DNA of 64,000 bases, taken from Oryzias latipes. Taxonomy: Eukaryota; Chordata; Actinopteri; Beloniformes; Adrianichthyidae. How positions within the stretch are numbered: the stretch's first letter is position 1; every line of letters starts with the position of its first letter. Positions 41,801-56,800 of this stretch are shown piece by piece. A program made the position numbers and the translations under genes. The DNA is taken from the NCBI RefSeq assembly GCF_002234675.1, contig NC_019876.2:13886829-13950828 (forward strand), read 5' to 3'. Below the pieces are notes generated by a model. That model worked only from the letters and a program-made list of their open reading frames with translations. It had not been told where the DNA came from and did no database searches.

Positions 41801-44800
41801 CCACTACTTCATCAACCATATTTGTATATGCAGAAACAACTCCTGCAATATTTGAACAAACAACATTCTTAGTCGCTTCTTCAACTACAGCTGAATCTAC
41901 ATCCTCTACAGCAAAAACAGAGATGACCACACCTTATATACGAGAAAGCACAGAAACAATACTTTCATCTACTCCAACTACAGCAAATGTTGCGACAGTA
42001 TCCACTACTTCATCAACCACATTTGAACTGGTAGAAACAACTCCTGCAAGATTTGAGCAATCGACACATTTAGTCACTTCTTCAAGTACAGCAGAAGCTA
42101 CACCATCTACAACAACCACAGAGAAGACCACACCTTATATACCAGAAAGCACAGAAACAATGCTTTCAACCACTCCAACAACAGAAAATGTTGCATCAGA
42201 AACTCCTTCTTCATCAACCAATTTAGAATCTTTAGAAACAACACCTGCAATATTTGAACAAACAGCATATTTAGTCACTTCTTCAACTACAGCTGAAGCT
42301 ACATCATCTACAGCAACGAAAGACAAGGTCACACCTTATAAGCCAGAAAGTACAGAAACAATACTTTCATCTACTCCAACTACAGCCAATGTTGCAACAG
42401 TAACCACTTCTTCATCAACCAATTTAGAATCTTTAGAAACAACGCCTGCAATATTTGAACAAACAACATTCTTCGTCACTTCTTCAAATACAGCTGAAGC
42501 TACATCATCTACAGAAACCACAGAGAAGACCACACCTTATATACCAGAAAGCACAGAAACAATATTTTCATCTACTCCAACTACAGCCAATGTTGCAACA
42601 GCAACCACTTCTTCATCAACCATATTTGTACCTGTAGAAACAACTACTTCAAGATTTAAACAATCAACACATTTAGTCACTTCTTCAACTACAGCTGAAG
42701 CTACATCATCTACAGCAACAACAGAGATGACCACACTTTATAAACCAGAAAGCACAGAAATAATACTTTCATCTACTCCAACAACAGAAAATGTTGCGAC
42801 AGCAACCACTACTTCATCAACCACATTTGAACCTTTAGAAACAACTCCAGCATTATTTGAACAAACAACAAACTTAGTCACTTCTTCAACTACAGCCGAA
42901 GCCACATCATCAACAGCAACAACAGAGATGACCACACCTTCTAAACCAGAAAGTACAGAAACAATACTTTCATCTACTCCAACAAGAAAAAATGTTGCAA
43001 AAGCAACCACTACTTCATCAACCATATTTGTACCTGTAGAAACAACTCCAGCATTATTTGAACAAACAACACACTTAGTAACTTCTTCAACTACAGCCGA
43101 AGCCACATCATCAACAGCAACAACAGAGAACACCACACCTTCTAAACCAGAAAGCACAGAAACAATACTTTCATTTACTCCAACTACAGAAAATGTTGTA
43201 TCAGCAACCACTTCTTCATCAACCAATTTGGAATCTTTAGAAACAACGCCTGCAATATTTAAACAAACAACATTCTTCGTCACTTCTTCAAATACAGCTG
43301 AAGCTACATCGTCTACAGCAGCGAAAGAGAAGACTACACCTTATAAGCCAGAAAGTACAGAAACAATACTTTCATCTAATCCAGCAACAGAAAATGTTGC
43401 ATCAGCAACCACTTCTTCATCAACCAATTTGGAATCTTTAAAAACAACGCCTGCAATATTTGAACAAACAACATTATTCGTCACTTCTTCAACTAGAGCT
43501 GAAGCAACATCATCTACAGCAACAACAAAAAAGACCACACCTTATATACCGGATAGCACAGAGACAAAACTTTCATCTACTTCAACAACAGAAGATGTTG
43601 CAACAGCAACCACTACTTCATCAACCACATTTGAACCTTTAGAAACAACTCCTTCAATATTTGAACAAACAACATTCTTAGTCACTTCTTCAACTACACC
43701 TGAAGCTACATCAACTACAGCAACAACAGAGATGACCACACCTTATAAACAAGAAAGCACAGAAGCAATACTTTCAACTACTCCAACTACAGAAAATATT
43801 ACAACAGCAACGACATCTTCATCAACCAGATTTGTACCTGTAGAAACAACTAATGCAATATTTGAACAAACAACACATTTAGTCACTTCTTCTACTACAG
43901 CTGAAGCTACATCATCTACAGCAACAACAGGGAAGACCACAACTTATATACCAGAAAGCACAGAGACAATACTTTCATCTACTCCAACTACAGAAAATGT
44001 TGCAACAGCAACCACTTCTTCATCAACCAAAGTCAAACTGGTAGAAACAACGCCTGCAATATTTGAACAAACAACATTCTTCGTCACTTCTTCAAATACA
44101 GCTGAAGCTACATCATCTACAGAAACCACAGAGAAGACCACACCTTATATATCAGAAAGCACAGAAACAATATTTTCATCTACTCCAATTACAGAAAATG
44201 TTGCAACAGCAGCCACTTCTTTATCAACCATATTTGTACCTGTAGAAACAACTAATGCAATATTTGAACAAACAACACATTTAGTCACTTCTTCTACTAC
44301 AGCTGAAGCTACATCATCTACAGAAACCACAGAGAATACCACACCTTATATACCAGAAAGCACAGAAACAATATTTTCATCTACTTCAACTACAGCAAAT
44401 GTTGCAACAATATCCACTTTTTCATCAACCAATTTGGAATCTTTAGAAACAACGCCTGCAATATTTGAACAAACAACATTCTTCGTCACTTCTTCAACTA
44501 CACCTGAAGCTACATCAACTACAGCAACAACAGAGATGACCACACCTTATAAACAAGAAAGCACAGAAGCAATACTTTCAACTACTCCAACTACAGAAAA
44601 TGTTGCAACAGCAACCACTTCTTCATCAACCAAAGTCAAACTGGTAGAAACAACGCCTGCAATATTTGAACAAACAACATTCTTCGTCACTTCTTCAAAT
44701 ACAGCTGAAGCTACATCATCTACAGAAACCACAGAGAAGACCACACTTTATATATCAGAAAGCACAGAAACAATATTTTCATCTACTCCAACTACACCCA

Positions 44801-47800
44801 ATGTTGAAACAGCAACCACGTCTTCATCAACCATATTTGTACCTGTAGAAACAACTACTGCAAGATTTAAACAATCAACACATTTAGTCACTTCTTCAAC
44901 TACAGCTGAAGCTACATCATCTACAGCAACAACAGGGAAGACCACACCTTATATACCAGAAAGCACAGAAACAATACTTACATCTACTCCAACAACAGAA
45001 AATGTTGCGAAAGCAACCACTACTTCATCAACCATATTTGTACATGCAGAAACATCTCCTGCAATATTTGAGCAATCAACACATTTAGTCACTTCTTTAA
45101 CTACAGCCGAAGCTACACCATCTACGGCAACAACAGAGATTACCACACCTTATAAACCAGAAAGCACAGAAGAAATACTTTCATCTACTCCAACTACAGC
45201 AAATGTTGCAACAGCAATCACTACTTCATCAACCACATTTGAACCTTTAGAAACAACTCCTGCAATATTTGAGCAATCAACACATTTAGTCACTTCTTCA
45301 ACTACAGCAGAAGCTACACCAGCTACAGCAACCACAGAGAAGACCACACCTTATATACCAGAAAGCACAGAAACAATGCTTTCAACTACTCCAACAACAG
45401 CAAATGTTGCAACAGTATCCACTTTTTCATCAATCAATTTGGAATCTTTAAAAACAACGCCTGCAATATTTGTACAACCAACATTCTTCGTCACTTCTTC
45501 AAATACAAATGAAGCTACATCATCTACAGCCACCACAGAGAAGACCACAGCTTATATACCAGAAAGCACAGACACAATACTTTCATCCACTCCAGCAACA
45601 GAAAATGTTGCTTCAGCAAGCACTTCTTCATCAACCAATTTGGAATCTTTAGAAACAACTCCTGCAATATTTGAGCAATCAACACATTTAGTCACTTCTT
45701 CAACTACAGCAGAAGCTACATCATCTACAGAAACCACAGAGAAGACCACACCTTATATACCAGAAAGCACAGAGACAACACTTTTATCTACTCCAACTAC
45801 AGAAAATGTTGCAACAGCAGCCACTTCTTCATCAACCATATTTGTACCTGTAGAAACAACTCCTGCAATAATTGAACAAACAACACATTTAGTCACTTAT
45901 TCAACTAGAGCTGAAGCTACATCATCTACAGCAACGAAAGAGACGACCACACCTTATAGGCCAGAAAGTACAGAAACAATACTTTCATCTACTCCAACTA
46001 CAGAAAATCTTGTATCAGCAATCACTATTTCATCAACCAATTTGCAATCTTCAACGCCTGCAATATTTGAACAAACAACATTCTTCGTCACTTCTTCAGC
46101 TACAGCTGAAGCTACATCATCTACAGAAACCACAGAGAATACCACACCTTATATACCGGAAAGCACTGAGACAATACTTTCATCTACTCCAACTACAGAA
46201 AATGTTGCAACAGCAGCCACTTCTTCATCAACCATATTTGTACCTGTAGAAACAACTACTGTAAGATTTGAACAAACATCACATTTAGTCACTTCTTCAA
46301 CTACAGCTAAAGCTACATCATCTACAGCAACGAAAGAGACGACCACACCTTATAGGCCAGAAAGTACAGAAACAATACTTTCATCTTCTCCAACTACAGA
46401 AAATGTTGTATCAGCAACCACTTCTTCATCAACCAATTTGCAATCTTTAGAAACAACGCCTGCAACTTTTGAACAAACAACATTCTTCGTCACTTCGTCA
46501 ACTACAGCTGAAGCTACATCATCTACAGAAACCACAGAGATGACTACACCTTATATACCGAAAAGCACTGAGACAATACTTTCATCTACTCCAACTACAG
46601 AAAATGTTGCAACAGCAACCACTTCTTCATCAACCAAAGTCAAACTGGTAGAAACAACGCCTGCAATATTTGAACAAACAACATTCTTCGTCACTTCTTC
46701 AAATACAGCTGAAGCTACATCATCTACAGAAACCACAGAGAAGACCACACCTTATATATCAGAAAGCACAGAAACAATATTTTCATCTACTCCAATTACA
46801 GAAAATGTTGCAACAGCAGCCACTTCTTTATCAACCATATTTGTACCTGTAGAAACAACTAATGCAATATTTGAACAAACAACACATTTAGTCACTTCTT
46901 CTACTACAGCTGAAGCTACATCATCTACAGAAACCACAGAGAAGACCACACCTTATATACCAGAAAGCACAGAAACAATACTTTCATCTACTTCAACTAC
47001 AGCAAATGTTGCAACAATATCCACTTTTTCATCAACCAATTTGGAATCTTTAGAAACAACGCCTGCAATATTTGAACAAACAACATTCTTCGTCACTTCT
47101 TCAAATACAGCTGAAGCTACATTATCTACAGAAACCACAGAGACGACCACACCTTATAAACAAGAAAGCACAGAGTCAATACTTTCATCCACTCCAATTA
47201 CAGAAAATGTTGCAACAGCAGCCACTTCTTCATCAACCATATTTGTACCTGTAGAAACAACTACTGTAAGATTTGAACAAACAACACATTTAGTCACTTC
47301 TTCAACTACAGCTGAAGCTACATCATCTACAGCAACAACAAAAAAGACCACACCTTATATACCGGATAGCACAGAGACAATACTTTCATCTACTTCAACA
47401 ACAGAAGATGTTGCAACAGCAACCACTACTTCATCAACCACATTTGAACCTTTAGAAACAACTCCTTCAATATTTGAACAAACAACATTCTTAGTCACTT
47501 CTTCAACTACACCTGAAGCTACATTATCTACAGAAACCACAGAGACGACCACACCTTATAAACAAGAAAGCACAGAGTCAATACTTTCATCCACTCCAAT
47601 TACAGAAAATGTTGCAACAGCAGCCACTTCTTCATCAACCATATTTGTACCTGTAGAAACAACTACTGTAAGATTTGAACAAACAACACATTTAGTCACT
47701 TCTTCAAATACAGCTGAAGCTACATCATCTACAGAAACCACAGAGAAGACCACACCTTATATATCAGAAAGCACAGAAACAATATTTTCATCTACTCCAA

Positions 47801-50800
47801 CTACACCCAATGTTGAAACAGCAACCACGTCTTCATCAACCATATTTGTACCTGTAGAAACAACTACTGCAAGATTTAAACAATCAACACATTTAGTCAC
47901 TTCTTCAACTACAGCTGAAGCTACATCATCTACAGCAACAACAGGGAAGACCACACCTTATATACCAGAAAGCACAGAAACAATACTTACATCTACTCCA
48001 ACAACAGAAAATGTTGCGAAAGCAACCACTACTTCATTAACCATATTTGTACATGCAGAAACATCTCCTGCAATATTTGAGCAATCAACACATTTAGTCA
48101 CTTCTTTAACTACAGCCGAAGCTACACCATCTACGGCAACAACAGAGATTACCACACCTTATAAACCAGAAAGCACAGAAGAAATACTTTCATCTACTCC
48201 AACTACAGCAAATGTTGCAACAGCAATCACTACTTCATCAACCACATTTGAACCTTTAGAAACAACTCCTGCAATATTTGAGCAATCAACACATTTAGTC
48301 ATTTCTTCAACTACAGCAGAAGCTACACCATCTACAGCAACCACAGAGAAGACCACACCTTATATACCAGAAAGCACAGAAACAATGCTTTCAACTACTC
48401 CAACAACACCAAATGTTGCAACAGTATCCACTTTTTCATCAATCAATTTGGAATCTTTAAAAACAACGCCTGCAATATTTGTACAACCAACATTCTTCGT
48501 CACTTCTTCAAATACAAATGAAGCTACATCATCTACAGTCACCACAGAGAAGACCACAGCTTATATACCAGAAAGCACAGACACAATACTTTCATCCACT
48601 CCAGCAACAGAAAATGTTGCTTCAGCAAGCACTTCTTCATCAACCAATTTGGAATCTTTAGAAACAACGCCTGCAATATTTAAACAAACAACATTCTTTG
48701 TCACTTCTTCAAATACAGCAGAAGCTACATCATCTACAGAAACCACAGAGAAGACCACACCTTATATACCAGAAAGCACAGAGACAACACTTTTATCTAC
48801 TCCAACTACAGAAAATGTTGCAACAGCAGCCACTTCTTCATCAACCATATTTGTACCTGTAGAAACAACTCCTGCAATAATTGAACAAACAACACATTTA
48901 GTCACTTATTCAAGTAGAGCTGAAGCTACATCATCTACAGCAACGAAAGAGACGACCACACCTTATAGGCCAGAAAGTACAGAAACAATACTTTCATCTA
49001 CTCCAACTACAGACAATCTTGTATCAGCAATCACTATTTCATCAACCAATTTGCAATCTTTAGAAACAACGCCTGCAATATTTGAACAAACAACATTCTT
49101 CGTCACTTCTTCAGCTACAGCTGAAGCTACATCATCTACAGAAACCACAGAGAATACCACACCTTATATACCGGAAAGCACTGAGACAATACTTTCATCT
49201 ACTCCAACTACAGAAAATGTTGCAACAGCAGCCACTTCTTCATCAACCATATTTGTACCTGTAGAAACAACTACTGTAAGATTTGAACAAACATCACATT
49301 TAGTCACTTCTTCAACTACAGCTAAAGCTACATCATCTACAGCAACGAAAGAGACGACCACACCTTATAGGCCAGAAAGTACAAAAACAATACTTTCATC
49401 TTCTCCAACTACAGAAAATGTTGTATCAGCAACCACTTCTTCATCAACCAATTTGCAATCTTTAGAAACAACGCCTGCAACTTTTGAACAAACAACATTC
49501 TTCGTCACTTCGTCAACTACAGCTGAAGCTACATCATCTACAGAAACCACAGAGATGACTACACCTCATATACCGGAAAGCACTGAGACAATACTTTCAT
49601 CTACTCCAACTACAGAAAATGTTGCAACAGCAGCCACTTCTTCATCAACCATATTTGTACCTGTAGAAACAACTCCTGCAATATTTGAACAAACAACACA
49701 TTTAGTCACTTCTTCAACTAGAGCTAAAGCTACATCATCTACAGCAACAACAGAGACGACCCCACCTTCTAAACCAGAAGGCACAGAAACAATACTTTCA
49801 TCTACTTCAACTACAGCAAATGTTGCAACAGTATCCACTTTTTCATCAACCAATTTGGAATCTTTAGAAACAACGCCTGCAATATTTGAACAAACAACAT
49901 TCTTTGTCACTTCTTCAACTAGAGCTGAAGCAACATCATCTACAGCAACCACAAAAAAGACCACACCTTATATGCCGGAAAGCACAGAGACAATACTTTC
50001 ATCTACTTCAACAACAGAAGATGTTGCAACAGCAACCACTACTTCATCAACCACATTTGAACCTTTAGAAACAACTCCTTCAATATTTGAACAAACAACA
50101 TTCTTAGTCACTTCTTCAACTACAGCAACAAAAGAGATGACCACACCTTATAAACAAGAAAGCACAGAAGCAATACTTTCATCTACTCCAACTATAGAAA
50201 ATGTTACAACAGCAACGACATCTTCATCAACCAGATTTGTACCTGTAGAAACAACTACTGCAATATTTGAACAAACAACACATTTTGTCACTTCTTCAAA
50301 TACAGCTGAAGCTACATCATCTACCGAAACCACAGAGAATACCACACCTTATATACCAGAAAGCACAGAGACAATGCTTTCAACTACTCCAACAACACCA
50401 AATGTTGCAACAGTATCCACTTTTTCATCAATCAATTTGGAATCTTTAAAAACAACGCCTGCAATATTTGTACAACCAACATTCTTCGTCACTTCTTCAA
50501 ATACAAATGAAGCTACATCATCTACAGTCACCACAGAGAAGACCACAGCTTATATACCAGAAAGCACAGACACAATACTTTCATCCACTCCAGCAACAGA
50601 AAATGTTGCTTCAGCAAGCACTTCTTCATCAACCAATTTGGAATCTTTAGAAACAACGCCTGCAATATTTAAACAAACAACATTCTTTGTCACTTCTTCA
50701 AATACAGCAGAAGCTACATCATCTACAGAAACCACAGAGAAGACCACACCTTATATACCAGAAAGCACAGAGACAACACTTTTATCTACTCCAACTACAG

Positions 50801-53800
50801 AAAATGTTGCAACAGCAGCCACTTCTTCATCAACCATATTTGTACCTGTAGAAACAACTCCTGCAATAATTGAACAAACAACACATTTAGTCACTTATTC
50901 AAGTAGAGCTGAAGCTACATCATCTACAGCAACGAAAGAGACGACCACACCTTATAGGCCAGAAAGTACAGAAACAATACTTTCATCTACTCCAACTACA
51001 GACAATCTTGTATCAGCAATCACTATTTCATCAACCAATTTGCAATCTTTAGAAACAACGCCTGCAATATTTGAACAAACAACATTCTTCGTCACTTCTT
51101 CAGCTACAGCTGAAGCTACATCATCTACAGAAACCACAGAGAATACCACACCTTATATACCGGAAAGCACTGAGACAATACTTTCATCTACTCCAACTAC
51201 AGAAAATGTTGCAACAGCAGCCACTTCTTCATCAACCATATTTGTACCTGTAGAAACAACTACTGTAAGATTTGAACAAACATCACATTTAGTCACTTCT
51301 TCAACTACAGCTAAAGCTACATCATCTACAGCAACGAAAGAGACGACCACACCTTATAGGCCAGAAAGTACAAAAACAATACTTTCATCTTCTCCAACTA
51401 CAGAAAATGTTGTATCAGCAACCACTTCTTCATCAACCAATTTGCAATCTTTAGAAACAACGCCTGCAACTTTTGAACAAACAACATTCTTCGTCACTTC
51501 GTCAACTACAGCTGAAGCTACATCATCTACAGAAACCACAGAGATGACTACACCTCATATACCGGAAAGCACTGAGACAATACTTTCATCTACTCCAACT
51601 ACAGAAAATGTTGCAACAGCAGCCACTTCTTCATCAACCATATTTGTACCTGTAGAAACAACTCCTGCAATATTTGAACAAACAACACATTTAGTCACTT
51701 CTTCAACTAGAGCTGAAGCTACATCATCTACAGCAACAACAGAGACGACCCCACCTTCTAAACCAGAAGGCACAGAAACAATACTTTCATCTACTTCAAC
51801 TACAGCAAATGTTGCAACAGTATCCACTTTTTCATCAACCAATTTGGAATCTTTAGAAACAACGCCTGCAATATTTGAACAAACAACATTCTTTGTCACT
51901 TCTTCAACTAGAGCTGAAGCAACATCATCTACAGCAACCACAAAAAAGACCACACCTTATATGCCGGAAAGCACAGAGACAATACTTTCATCTACTTCAA
52001 CAACAGAAGATGTTGCAACAGCAACCACTACTTCATCAACCACATTTGAACCTTTAGAAACAACTCCTTCAATATTTGAACAAACAACATTCTTAGTCAC
52101 TTCTTCAACTACAGCAACAAAAGAGATGACCACACCTTATAAACAAGAAAGCACAGAAGCAATACTTTCATCTACTCCAACTATAGAAAATGTTACAACA
52201 GCAACGACATCTTCATCAACCAGATTTGTACCTGTAGAAACAACTACTGCAATATTTGAACAAACAACACATTTTGTCACTTCTTCAAATACAGCTGAAG
52301 CTACATCATCTACCGAAACCACAGAGAATACCACACCTTATATACCAGAAAGCACAGAGACAATACTTTCATCTACTCCAACTACAGAAAATGTTGCAAC
52401 AGCAACCACTTCTTCATCAATCATTTTGGAATCTTTAGAAACAATGCCTGCAATATATGAACGAACAACATTCTTTGTCATTTCTTCAAATTCAGCTGAA
52501 GCTACACCATCTACAGCAACAACAAAGAAGACCACACTTTATAAACCTGAAAGCACAGAAACAATAATTTCATCTACTCCAACAACAGAAGAAGTTTCAA
52601 CAGCAATCACTACTTCATCAACCACATTTGAACCTTTAGAAACAACTCCTGCAATATTTGAGCAATCAACACATTTAGTCACTTCTTCAACTACAGCCGA
52701 TGCTACATCCTCTACAGTAAAAACAGAGATGACCACACCTTATATACGACAAAGCACAGAAGCAATACTTTCATCTACTCCAACTACAGCAAATGTTGCG
52801 ACAGTATCCACTACTTCATCAACCACATTTGAACTGGTAGAAACAACACCTGCAAGATTTGAGCAATCAACACATTTAGTCACTTCTTCAACTACAGCAG
52901 AAGCTACACCATCTACAGCAACCACAGAGAAGACCACACCTTATATACCAGAAAGCACAGAGACAATACTTTCATCTACTCCAACTACAGAAAATGTTGC
53001 AACAGCAACCACTTCTTCAATCATTTTGGAATCTTTAGAAACAATGCCTGCAATATATGAACAAACAACATTCTTTGTCACTTCTTCAAATTCAGCTGAA
53101 GCTACATCATCTACAGCAACCACAGAGAAGACCACACCTTATATACCAGAAAGCACAGAAACAATACTTTCATCTATTCCAACTACAGATAATATTGCAA
53201 CAGCAACCACTACTTCATCAACCATATTTGTACCTGTAGAAACAACTCCTACATTATTTGAACAAACAACACATTTTGTCAAGTCTTCAACTACAGCTGA
53301 AGCCACACCATCTACAGCAACAACAGAGATTACCACACCTTATATACCAGAAAGCACAGAAGCAATACTTTCATCTGCTCCAACAACAGAAAATGTTGCA
53401 ACATTATCCCCTTATTCATCGACCACTTTTAGACCTTCAGAAAGAGCAACTCCAATATTTGGCCAATCAACTCTTGGAGTTAGTTCTAGAGCAACAGCTG
53501 AGACCACTCCTAATCCAACAACTCCTTCTGCAACAGCAATGTTAGGTCTGAGTACAGCAAAACCAACAACTGAAACAACACAAGCTGGATCTAGTTCTAC
53601 AACCGAAGTTCAACATCCAACAAGCACTGCTGTGACAACTCTTTCAAAATTTACACCATCAACTGCATCATCAACTCCACTTACCTTCATGACTACATCA
53701 GCAACAACAACTTCTACAGCCGCAGTAAATTTAAAGAAAAAGAGAGTAACCTTCAGATCTGATGGAGAGACATTCACAACTGATTTGCAGATTCCATCAT

Positions 53801-56800
53801 CAATAGCCTTTAAACAGCGGGCTAACCTGATCAAGTCTAAAGTAAGTTTGTATTGTTTTTGTTTTTTTTATTAAGAAAATGTGTATTACAACAGCATTTT
53901 TTCTGCTGATTGCTAGATAAACATATTCTTGGGATCTAAAAGTGAGCCTTCATTAAAAGGTTCTGTTTTTCAAATGTACATTATATTTACTACATCAAAG
54001 GGGACATTGATTGAGAGAAAAAATGACAAGCATCTTTTCTCTTCAATAATTAAAAAGCTCACCTAAAAGGCAAGTCATCAGGTTTGCATTTTTGCAAAGC
54101 AAACATTTATGTCACATCACTAAGTAAACAAAATTTGAAAGGAAAAGTTTAAAAGAGGAAAAGTTTAGATCAAAAAACATATTAAGTCAAACTTTTCAGA
54201 CAATCAAGAGAAACATTGTTTCTAGTATATGTATAACTACATGATATTTTCTTTCTACAGCTTGAGCCATTCTTTAGACCGGCCTTCGCCTCATTCAACT
54301 ACTTAATAGTGATATTCTTCAGGTATTTTAACAAGCTTTTATTTTGTCTCTAAAACAAAACTTTAGTTTTTAAACTTCAATGACTTTTGTCCTTAACCTT
54401 TTTTGTATTACTTTTGCAGCAAGGGGTCGATTGTCAACACCATGGAAGTTGCATTTATTTCAACATCGGTTCCAAGCAACACAGATATCATCAATGTCCT
54501 AATTGATGCTGCATCAAATATAACAGAATTCAACATTTCCATTGACTCCATCACTGTGGATGATGAATGTAAGAAATATATTAATTTCTAATACTGTAAA
54601 AATGTTTCGGGTTTATATGTCAAACTAAGTCTTAATATTTTTTTGAATAGATAACATTTCTTCAACCTCGACAACCCAAGCTGACACAACAAGCATTATG
54701 ACTTCCATTTTAACATTAACAACATTACAAAACAAGAAAACATTTAACCAAACAACAGCTCTAATCACTTCTCCAAACAGAGTTGAAGAAATCTCAACAA
54801 AAAAATCCTTGTTTACGACTCCCTATACTCAAGTAAGCAAAGCTTCTTTTGCCTCATCTGCTTCAACAACAGAATATGTAAGTACACTTACAGCTTCATT
54901 GCCCACATTCAAACCTGAAGAAAACACAGCTATAATACTAGAAACAACAGTCACGCCCAATACTCCACCAGGCACAGCTTCATTAGCTTCACCTGCCACA
55001 TCAACCACTGGTGCATTGACAACGTTAAAACCTATAGAAAGAATTTCTGCAACATTGAACAGAACAGCAGTTGCTGTCACTTCTGCAAACACAGCAGAAA
55101 CATCCTCATACACTGCAGCAACCACGTTCCCAACACTGAATACACCAACTGGCACAGCTTCAGTAGCTTCATCTGCCACTTCAACCACTGCTGCTATGAC
55201 GACGTTAAAACCTATAGAAAGAACAACTGCAACATTGAACCAAACAACAAACGAGGTCATTTCTGCAACAACAGCTGAAACTACTTTAGTCACAGCAACA
55301 GCAGAGATCACAACACCTAATACACCAACAAGCACAGCTTCATTAGCTTCATCTGGCACATCAACCAGTGCTGCTATGACAACGTTAAAACCTATAGAAA
55401 GAACAACTGCAACATTGAACCAAACAACAGTTGCTTTCACTTCTGCAAACACAGCTGAAACGTCCTCAAACTCACCAACAACAGAGATCACAACACCTAA
55501 TACACCAACAAGCACAGCTTCAGTAGCTTCATCTGCTTCTTCAACCACTGCTGCTATGACGACGTTGAAACCTATAGAAAGATCAACTGCAACATTGAAC
55601 CAAACAACAAACGAAGTCATTTCTGCAACAACAGCTGAAACTACTTTAGTCACAGAAACAGCAGAGATCACAACAACTAATACACCAACAAGCACAGCTT
55701 CATTAGCTTCATCTGCTTCTTCAACCACTGCTGCTCTCACATTAAAACCTATAGAAACAACTATTGCAAAATTTAACCAAACAACAAACAAAGTCATTTC
55801 TGCAACAACTGCTGAAACTACTTTAGTCACAGCAACAGCAGAGATCACAACAACTAATGCACCAACAAGCTCAGCATCAGTAGCTTCATCTGCCACATCA
55901 ACCACTGCTGCTATGACGACGTTGAAACCTATAGAAAGATCAACTGCAACATTGAACCAAACAACAAACAAAGTCATTTCTGCAACAACAGCTGAAACAA
56001 CTTTAGTCACAGAAACAGCAGAGATCACAACACCTAATACACCAACAAGCACAGCTTCAGTAGCTTCATCTGCCACATCAACCACTGCTGCTATGACGAC
56101 GTTGAAACCTATAGAAAGATCAACTGCAACATTGAACCAAACAACAAACGAAGTCATTTCTGCAACAACAGCTGAAACAACTTTAGTCACAGCAACAGCA
56201 GAGATCACAACACCTAATACACCAACAAGCACAGCTTCAGTAGCTTCATCTGCTACTTCAACCACTGCTGCAATGACAACGTTGAAACCTCTAGAAAGAT
56301 CAACTGCAACATTGAACCAAACAACAAACGAAGTCATTTCTGCAACAACAGCTGAAACCACTTTAGTCACAGCAAAAGCAGAGATCACAACACCTAATAC
56401 CCCAACAAGCACAGCTTCAGTAGCTTCATCTACTACTTCAACCACTGCTGCAATGACAACGTTAAAACCTATAGAAAGAACTATTGCAACATTGAACCAA
56501 ACAACAAACGAAGTCCTTTCTGCAACAACAGCTGAAACTACTTTAGTCACAGCAACAGCAGAGATCACAACAACTAATACACCAACAAGCACAGCTTCAG
56601 TAGCTTCATCTGGCACATCCACCACTGCTGCTATGACGACGTTAAAACCTATAGAAAACACTACTGCAACATTGAACCAAAAAACAGTTTCTTTCACTTC
56701 TGCAAACACAGCTGAAACGTCCTCAAAGTCACCAACAACAGAGGTCACAACACCTAATACACCAGCAAGCACAGTTTCAGTAGCTTCATCTGCTTCTTCA

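Larger units (their letters stand above)
30590..53400 (+). repeat. 201-bp tandem array C (about 114 units)
   Basis: The repeat spacing is 201 bp with a few shortened units. Long-range copies are visible: about 33.2-34.8 kb recurs at +9,579 bp, and about 44.8-46.5 kb recurs at +3,009 bp (15 units minus 6 nt). Two adjacent duplications are listed separately. Confidence 0.88.
53743..54568 (+). other. SEA domain 4 (most diverged of the four)
   Basis: Assembled from 53743-53841, 54261-54322 and 54420-54568. The first third has D-L-Q-I-P-S-S-I and K-Q-R-A-N-L. Exon B reads L-E-P-F-F-R-P-A-F-A-S-F-N-Y-L. Exon C has V-P-S-N-T and V-D-D-E. G-S-I-V and the N-I-T and N-I-S sequons are kept. Confidence 0.85.

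Noticed and set aside
4671-53336. Ladder of about 65-residue minus-strand frames spaced 201 bp apart
   Set aside because: These are antisense shadows of the 67-residue unit; each is ended by the reverse complement of the C-C-T-T-A-T (Pro-Tyr) codons or their equivalent. The product is a low-complexity Val/Asp-rich string with no domain.
4270-53400. CRISPR-like array, because of regular repeats
   Set aside because: The 201-bp and 180-bp units are contiguous and coding, with no short repeats separated by unique spacers and no cas genes.
31607-53545. Plus-strand 60-residue His/Gln/Leu-rich frames inside giant exon 4
   Set aside because: They are the +1-shifted reading of the same repeats, recurring with the unit, and have no independent support.
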